A DNA stretch of 56,635 nucleotides, from positions 1-56,635 of the forward strand of contig CAJCHM010000068.1 in assembly GCA_903970255.1 (NCBI GenBank), read 5' to 3'. Position numbers and translations under genes: made by a program. The notes under the pieces were generated by a model. It saw nothing but the letters and a program-made list of their open reading frames with translations. It did not search any database and had not been told where the DNA came from. The number at the start of each line of letters is the position of its first letter. Position 1 is the stretch's first letter. The stretch comes from Acidobacteriota bacterium (lineage in GTDB: Bacteria; Chlamydiota; Chlamydiia; Chlamydiales; Rhabdochlamydiaceae). This document shows, piece by piece, positions 52,362-56,635 of the stretch.

Positions 52362-53082
52362 GATCGTCGACCTTTCTAAAGCAATCCAGGGGCATAACAT
52401 TCTCTCAAACTTTTGCGCTTCCCTCGAGTTCAATGTTCTTGGGATCTTTGGACCATCGGGCGGCGGTAAATCGACACTATTGCGCATGATCGCAGGCTTG
52501 CTGCATCCAGATGAGGGGGAAATCAAGATCAATAACGTCCCCGTTCCTTTTGAAAATCCAAAACTCCTTTTGCGCTATCGAAGATCGATTGGGGTTGTAT
52601 TTCAGTCATGGAATCTTTTCCCCCATCTGAGCGCTTTAGAAAATATCATTTTGCCGCTCTATCGCGTCCATGGGCATTCCCTAGAGGCTGCTCATGCAGA
52701 GGGGATCGGGCTTCTTAACCGTTTTGGGCTGCTCTCCCATGCGGGTAAAAAACCCCATGAGCTCTCCGGCGGTCAGGCCCAGCGCGTGGCGATCATTCGC
52801 GCTGTTGCGATTAAGCCCTTTTTGCTTCTGCTCGATGAGCCTACATCGGCATTAGATCCTCTGATGACCTCTGAGGTTTTAGACCTGATCTTCGAGCTGA
52901 AAAAAGAGGGGATCTGCTTTATTCTCATTAGCCATCATATGACCTTTTTACAGAAAATTGCCGACCAGGTAGCCTTTATTGATCATGGACGCCGGATTGA
53001 ATCGGGTCCAGCAGGGGAATTGTTTGCAGATCTTAAACATCCACTGGTTAGAGACTATCTTTTAAAAGTGTTAAAATATTGA
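52351..53082 (+). CDS. Polar amino acid ABC transporter ATPase
   Basis: 243 residues. Walker A GPSGGGKST, signature LSGGQAQR, Walker B LLLLDEPTSALD, H-loop in LISHH. GlnQ/ArtP family. It powers uptake by the adjacent permease and binding protein. Confidence 0.93.
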   Translation: MKLEIVDLSKAIQGHNILSNFCASLEFNVLGIFGPSGGGKSTLLRMIAGLLHPDEGEIKINNVPVPFENPKLLLRYRRSIGVVFQSWNLFPHLSALENIILPLYRVHGHSLEAAHAEGIGLLNRFGLLSHAGKKPHELSGGQAQRVAIIRAVAIKPFLLLLDEPTSALDPLMTSEVLDLIFELKKEGICFILISHHMTFLQKIADQVAFIDHGRRIESGPAGELFADLKHPLVRDYLLKVLKY

Positions 53083-53084
53083 AA

Positions 53085-53873
53085 ATGAAAACTTTACTTT
53101 TTTGCTTCCTGGTTTATTTTGGTTCCCTGGTCGGGATGCAGCCGCCGAAACCACTCATTATCGGTATGGAGCTTACCTATCCTCCTTTTGAGACCATAGA
53201 TAATCAAGGAAAACCCTGCGGTGTCAGCATTGATATCGCCGATGCACTGGGTAATTATTTGGATCGCAAAGTCAAAATTGAAGATATCCCTTTCATCAGT
53301 CTTATTCCCGCTTTGAAAACTGGGAAAATCGACCTGATCCTTTCCTCGATGACGGTGACACCCGAAAGAGAAAAAGTGATCGCTTTTTCCGATCCCTACC
53401 TAAAGACCGGCCTTTGTCTTCTCATCAATATCGATACAAAAGGGGATACCCTCGAGCAAATAGATGTCAAAGGCAACACCATTGTTGTCAAACTTGGAAC
53501 CACTGGCCAAGCGTATGCGCTTAAAAACATCAAACAAGCCAAGGTGATGTCGTTAGATAGAGAATCCAGCTGCGTTCTCGAAGTGGTTCAAGGAAAAGCC
53601 AATGCCTTCATTTATGATCAATTTTCTGTTTTGAAACACTGGCAGAATCATCTAAAAACCACAAAAGCCAATTTGAGACCCTTTGTTGAGGAAAATTGGG
53701 CCATGGGAATACGCAAATCAGATACAAAGCTAAAAGATCAGATCAATGCTTTTCTTAAAGTTTATCGTGCAAGTGGAGGATTTCAGCAACTTGCCAATAA
53801 GTACTTTAAAGAACAGCAGAAGCTATTTAAGGAACAAGGGGTTCCCTTTGTGTTTGATCGGTCAGCGCAATGA
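53085..53873 (+). CDS. Amino acid ABC transporter solute-binding protein
   Basis: 262 residues from the ATG at 53085 (a TTG two codons before overlaps the ATPase stop). Signal peptide MKTLLFCFLVYFGSLVG; SBP family 3 signature GMELTYPPFETIDNQGKPCG and FSDPYLKTGLCLLI. It delivers the amino acid to the permease in the periplasm. The SET gene overlaps its stop codon by 4 bp. Confidence 0.92.
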   Translation: MKTLLFCFLVYFGSLVGMQPPKPLIIGMELTYPPFETIDNQGKPCGVSIDIADALGNYLDRKVKIEDIPFISLIPALKTGKIDLILSSMTVTPEREKVIAFSDPYLKTGLCLLINIDTKGDTLEQIDVKGNTIVVKLGTTGQAYALKNIKQAKVMSLDRESSCVLEVVQGKANAFIYDQFSVLKHWQNHLKTTKANLRPFVEENWAMGIRKSDTKLKDQINAFLKVYRASGGFQQLANKYFKEQQKLFKEQGVPFVFDRSAQ

Positions 53874-54481
53874 ACAAAACCTTTCAATGTTTTCCCGATG
53901 GGAAGTTCTACACCCTTCAAGAGCTAGAAAAGCAGTTAAATTTCCAATGTCTATTGCAAATAGATTTTGAAACATCAGCTGATCGAGAAGAGATCAGAGA
54001 AAAGGGATTTGAAAAACTCAAGAAAAACCAAGTGAGCGAAGAATCTCTAGCCTTGGGCAGCAGATTTATCAAAGAAATTGAGGCTGCGTATATTCCCCAT
54101 GTTTCCGTTCGCAGTTTAAATGAGATAGGCTACGGGCTCTTTGCAGAAGAGTGTTTAGATACCGGATGTTATGTTGGCCAGTATACAGGGATCGTTCGGA
54201 AAAATGACAGGAGATACTTTGAGCCATTGAATAACTACTGCTATGAATACCCAGTTCCCGATGACATTGGTAGAAGCTATGTGATTGATGCAACAAAAGG
54301 GAACTTAACCCGCTTTATCAATCACAGCTATCACCCAAATTTGAAACCTGTGCACCTCTTTTACGACGGCTTTTATCACTTGTGTTTTCTTGCGCTCCAT
54401 CGGATTGAAAAAGGAACCCAGCTTTGTTATGACTATGGGCAAAACTATTGGCATATCCGACCTCAGCCAGTTAATTTATAG
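53870..54481 (+). CDS. SET-domain protein lysine methyltransferase (NUE-like)
   Basis: 203 residues. SET motifs: GYG (87-89) with LFAEE, RFINHS (148-153) and YDYG (187-190), all of the SAM- and lysine-channel elements. Chlamydial NUE (CT737) is a SET protein secreted by type III secretion that methylates histones. This protein has about 80 extra N-terminal residues before the SET core and no signal peptide. It is co-transcribed with the amino-acid transporter by a 4-bp overlap, which is odd for an effector. Confidence 0.88.
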   Translation: MNKTFQCFPDGKFYTLQELEKQLNFQCLLQIDFETSADREEIREKGFEKLKKNQVSEESLALGSRFIKEIEAAYIPHVSVRSLNEIGYGLFAEECLDTGCYVGQYTGIVRKNDRRYFEPLNNYCYEYPVPDDIGRSYVIDATKGNLTRFINHSYHPNLKPVHLFYDGFYHLCFLALHRIEKGTQLCYDYGQNYWHIRPQPVNL

Positions 54482-54518
54482 AGAGAATTTTGCAATTCCC
54501 TGTTCCTTTAATCCCAGC

Positions 54519-55262
54519 TTAACGCTGCTCTTGCAGCCCCCATTTCTTCTGGAGGTTAGCGTATGCTCCATTCTTTTGAATTTTTTCTAAGCCGGCATTA
54601 AACTTTTTGATCAGATCAGGAGCTCCGTTGTGTTTGGTGACAAGACGCAGTCCCTCATCATTGAGGGGGGGCGTTGCAATTTTGAGCTCTCCCTGGTAAA
54701 GATCTCGGCAATAGGCAGAGGCGGATAAAACACCGACCATCGCGCCATCAATGACCCCTAGCAGGACATCATTTAAAGCTTGTGGAATCGATTCATAATA
54801 GCGGATCAAAACGCCATTGCTCTTTTCCAAGAGGGAGATACTTGCCGATCCTGAGACGATCCCAATCTCTTTGCCATTTAATTGGTTAAGTCCATCGATT
54901 TTAGATGTTACGGGAACGACAAGAACAGGCCCGAGTGCTAGGTAAATATTGGAAAAGTCAAAAAGTTTTTCATTAAAGATGTAGGGGGGCATTGATGTCA
55001 GGATTGCCTCGTATTTATTCTTCTGCAAACCTTCCATCAGATCATTCCAATTAACTGTAACTTTCACAAAGGGAATTTTTTCCACTTTTCCAATTTCAGT
55101 AAGGAGCTCAGTGGAAAATGCGGTGATATTATTGTCGCGCACACCAAAATCTAAAGGATACCAGGTTGCATCGACGCCGACCCTGCGGTCACCATTGGAG
55201 CTGCTACTGCAGCTACATAGCGTCATTAGAGTGATAAGAAATAGAGAAAAAAAACGCTCCAT
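54519..55262 (-). CDS. Solute-binding lipoprotein, amino acid type
   Basis: 247 residues from the ATG at 55262, which starts a lipoprotein signal ending LCSC; GAGG lies 9 bp upstream. SBP family 3 features: VGVDATWYPLDFG and FDFSNIYLALGPVLVV. Similar in role to chlamydial ArtJ. It has no own permease nearby and might share the GlnPQ-type transporter encoded at 51618-53082. The 3' end is convergent with the SET gene. Confidence 0.85.
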   Translation of the reverse strand: MERFFSLFLITLMTLCSCSSSSNGDRRVGVDATWYPLDFGVRDNNITAFSTELLTEIGKVEKIPFVKVTVNWNDLMEGLQKNKYEAILTSMPPYIFNEKLFDFSNIYLALGPVLVVPVTSKIDGLNQLNGKEIGIVSGSASISLLEKSNGVLIRYYESIPQALNDVLLGVIDGAMVGVLSASAYCRDLYQGELKIATPPLNDEGLRLVTKHNGAPDLIKKFNAGLEKIQKNGAYANLQKKWGLQEQR

Positions 55263-55489
55263 GGGATCGAACCTCTTTGTGGACAAATTGCTTATCTCCC
55301 TTTATAACATAAAGCAGAAGATTTTGGCGTGAGGGATTTTGATGGGAAGAATTGCATACCTTTTAGCCCAAGTTCACCGGCTTTTCGGTAATTTATTTCT
55401 TTTCTTGGATTCAAAAATCTAACGCAACCGGACTCGACGGAATTTAAATAAATTTCTATATGTTATAACGCTGTTGTCAGGGAGGCGTT

Positions 55490-56398
55490 ATGACTATTTA
55501 TAAGAGACTTTCTGTTGTGGAACGGGAAGCTATTAAGAGCGGTATCATTCTTGGTAAGACTCAAACAGATATTGCAAAGGAGCTTAATCGCAATAAAGCC
55601 ACGATCTGCCGAGAACTGAAAAGAATGGGGCTTTCCAAAGAGTGTTATTCCCCGGTGGCAGCTGATGCTGACACCAAGAAGAAGCAGTCGTCTCGTAAAG
55701 CTGGTAAAAAGAAAATCAAAGGATCTCTTGCAGAGCAAATTGAAAACTACTTGCTTGAAAAACACTTTTCTCCTGAGCAAACTAGCCAGATGTTACGCAA
55801 GCAATTTCCGGATGATCCTTCTATGCACGCATCTTACGAAGCGATCTACCAATACATTTATTCTCAGAAAGCAGTATGTAAGCGGAGGGCATTAATCAAG
55901 TGTTTAAGGAGACGCAAAAAGTGCAGACGTAGACGATCACGCAAAAACGAAAAACGAGGGGTTATCCGTAATATGGTAACGATTCATCAACGTTCAGAAG
56001 CTGCTAACAAAAGAGAAGAAATAGGACACTGGGAAGGAGATCTGGTCATTGGTAAAAACCATAAAACAGGCATTCTTACATTGGTAGAACGCTTGTCGCG
56101 TTACACAATCATTTTACATCTTTGGCATGACATGACAGCGGAAGCTGTCTTGAGGGCTTGCGAGAAAAAGTTTGCTTCCCTCCCGGGGGAGTTTAAAAGG
56201 AGTCTGACTTATGATCGCGGAAAAGAAATGGCCTTAGACGAATCACTCACGTTAATCACTGGAGTGCAGGTTTATTTTGCAGATCCTCATGCCCCTTGGC
56301 AAAGGGGAACCAATGAAAATACAAACGGTCTCATGAGAGAATTTTTTCCCAAGGGAACAGACTTTGGGCTGCCCCCCAAAAACTGGACAGTGGAATAA
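55490..56398 (+). pseudogene. IS30 family transposase, C-terminus cut by an IS3-like end
   Basis: 302 residues. N-terminal helix-turn-helix (TDIAKELNRNKATICRELKR), then the DDE core: D184 in HWEGDLV, D242 in TYDRGKEM and E276 in GTNENTNG. Family members continue about 25-40 residues beyond FPKGTD, but here the sequence changes at 56370 into an IS3-type terminal sequence and stops after nine foreign residues. All catalytic residues remain, yet loss of the C-terminus probably inactivates it. AGGGAGG 5 bp before the ATG. Confidence 0.85.
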
Positions 56399-56635
56399 GA
56401 AATTAAACCAGGTGTAAAGTTTTTCTTCAAAAACACAAACAGGAGAAAAACATTATGGCTAAACGAATCTCGCACCAAGCCAGTTTTAAAGCCAACGGAG
56501 CCCTCTCCCTAAGGCCAATCAGCCAAAATGTCCAACTTTATTCATAACCAGCTCTCTTCTAATCTGTTAAGGAAAACCCTTAAGCAGTTGAACAACTTTT
56601 CCTGAAAGACCTCTCCAAAACACCTTAAATTTATC
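56370..56635 (+). mobile_element. Left end of an IS3-like element (continues past window)
   Basis: TGCCCCCCAAAAACTGGACA, then G at 56370 resembles IS3-family terminal repeats (TG...CTGGACA). About 85 bp later a Shine-Dalgarno AGGAG and an orfA-like start appear. The other end lies outside the window. Confidence 0.55.
56455..56547 (+). pseudogene. IS3-family orfA fragment
   Basis: 31 codons starting MAKRISHQASFKA, close to the usual OrfA opening (MAKR..H...FKAKVALEAI). After FKA the frame departs from the family (NGALSLRP) and stops, so frameshifts or decay are likely. Preceded by AGGAG. Confidence 0.5.

Noticed and set aside
1-56635. CRISPR array
   Set aside because: Repeats found are single palindromes far apart; no regularly spaced short direct repeats were seen.
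1-56635. tRNA or rRNA genes
   Set aside because: No cloverleaf with a conserved T-arm or rRNA motif was recognised in the intergenic regions; a tRNAscan run would settle it.

Overview
The window reads as chromosome of an environmental (amoeba- or arthropod-associated) member of the Chlamydiae. The strongest evidence is the type III secretion block sctJ / SctK-like / sctL / sctR / sctS / sctT at 34502-39011, which has the chlamydial CT559-CT564 gene order. Supporting evidence is a TyrP-type permease, a SET-domain protein of the NUE type, an F-box protein, two tandem coiled-coil-plus-barrel outer membrane proteins of the MOMP-like kind known from Parachlamydia/Waddlia relatives, and a SufBCDS operon. 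A retained pyrE and a large O-antigen-like sugar cluster argue against the reduced Chlamydiaceae. The species call is inference; no rRNA or tRNA gene was recognised.

Layout. 1-2474: an exported thioredoxin reductase-thioredoxin fusion and a convergent secreted lysozyme-like protein. 2550-16889: a surface polysaccharide region with a Wzm/Wzt-type ABC exporter, glycosyltransferases, GtrA, a CDP-glucose branch (RfbF, RfbG, C-methyltransferase, 3,5-epimerase, SDR) and a 3-acetamido-sugar branch (DegT aminotransferase plus a WxcM-like isomerase/acetyltransferase fusion). From 9188 to 16889 all genes overlap by a few bases and look like one operon. 17067-24523: an exported methyltransferase, an outer membrane barrel, a lipoprotein-type GT90 enzyme, tyrP and rmlC-rmlD-rmlB. 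24631-27018: an orphan 795-residue protein. 27104-31823: sufBCDS. 32040-34416: two outer membrane paralogues. 34502-39011: type III secretion. 39173-42099: Fic-pyrE-glycosyltransferase operon with a recognisable promoter and paired operator-like repeats. 42662-48981: small hydrophobic protein, ABC exporter, HicAB-like pair, GT9 glycosyltransferase, F-box protein, SthA. 49051-54481: glgP coupled to an amino-acid ABC transporter and the SET gene. 54519-55262: a second solute-binding lipoprotein. 55490-56635: an IS30 transposase interrupted by an IS3-like end.

The most unusual feature is a dense population of long imperfect palindromes (about 65-200 bp). At least five sequence types are visible: a 167-bp element present twice as near-identical inverted copies flanking the sugar region (21-187 and 16886-17052) plus a half copy at 5539; a family starting tttagccattg (4175, 19117, 42360); single elements at 17809-17972 and 20528-20724; and a perfect 67-bp palindrome on the sufS stop codon. 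Most sit between convergent genes. One further palindrome of about 153 bp lies in frame inside the GT9 gene and adds about 51 codons to the protein, which recalls the Rickettsia palindromic elements. This is the best candidate for an undescribed system here.
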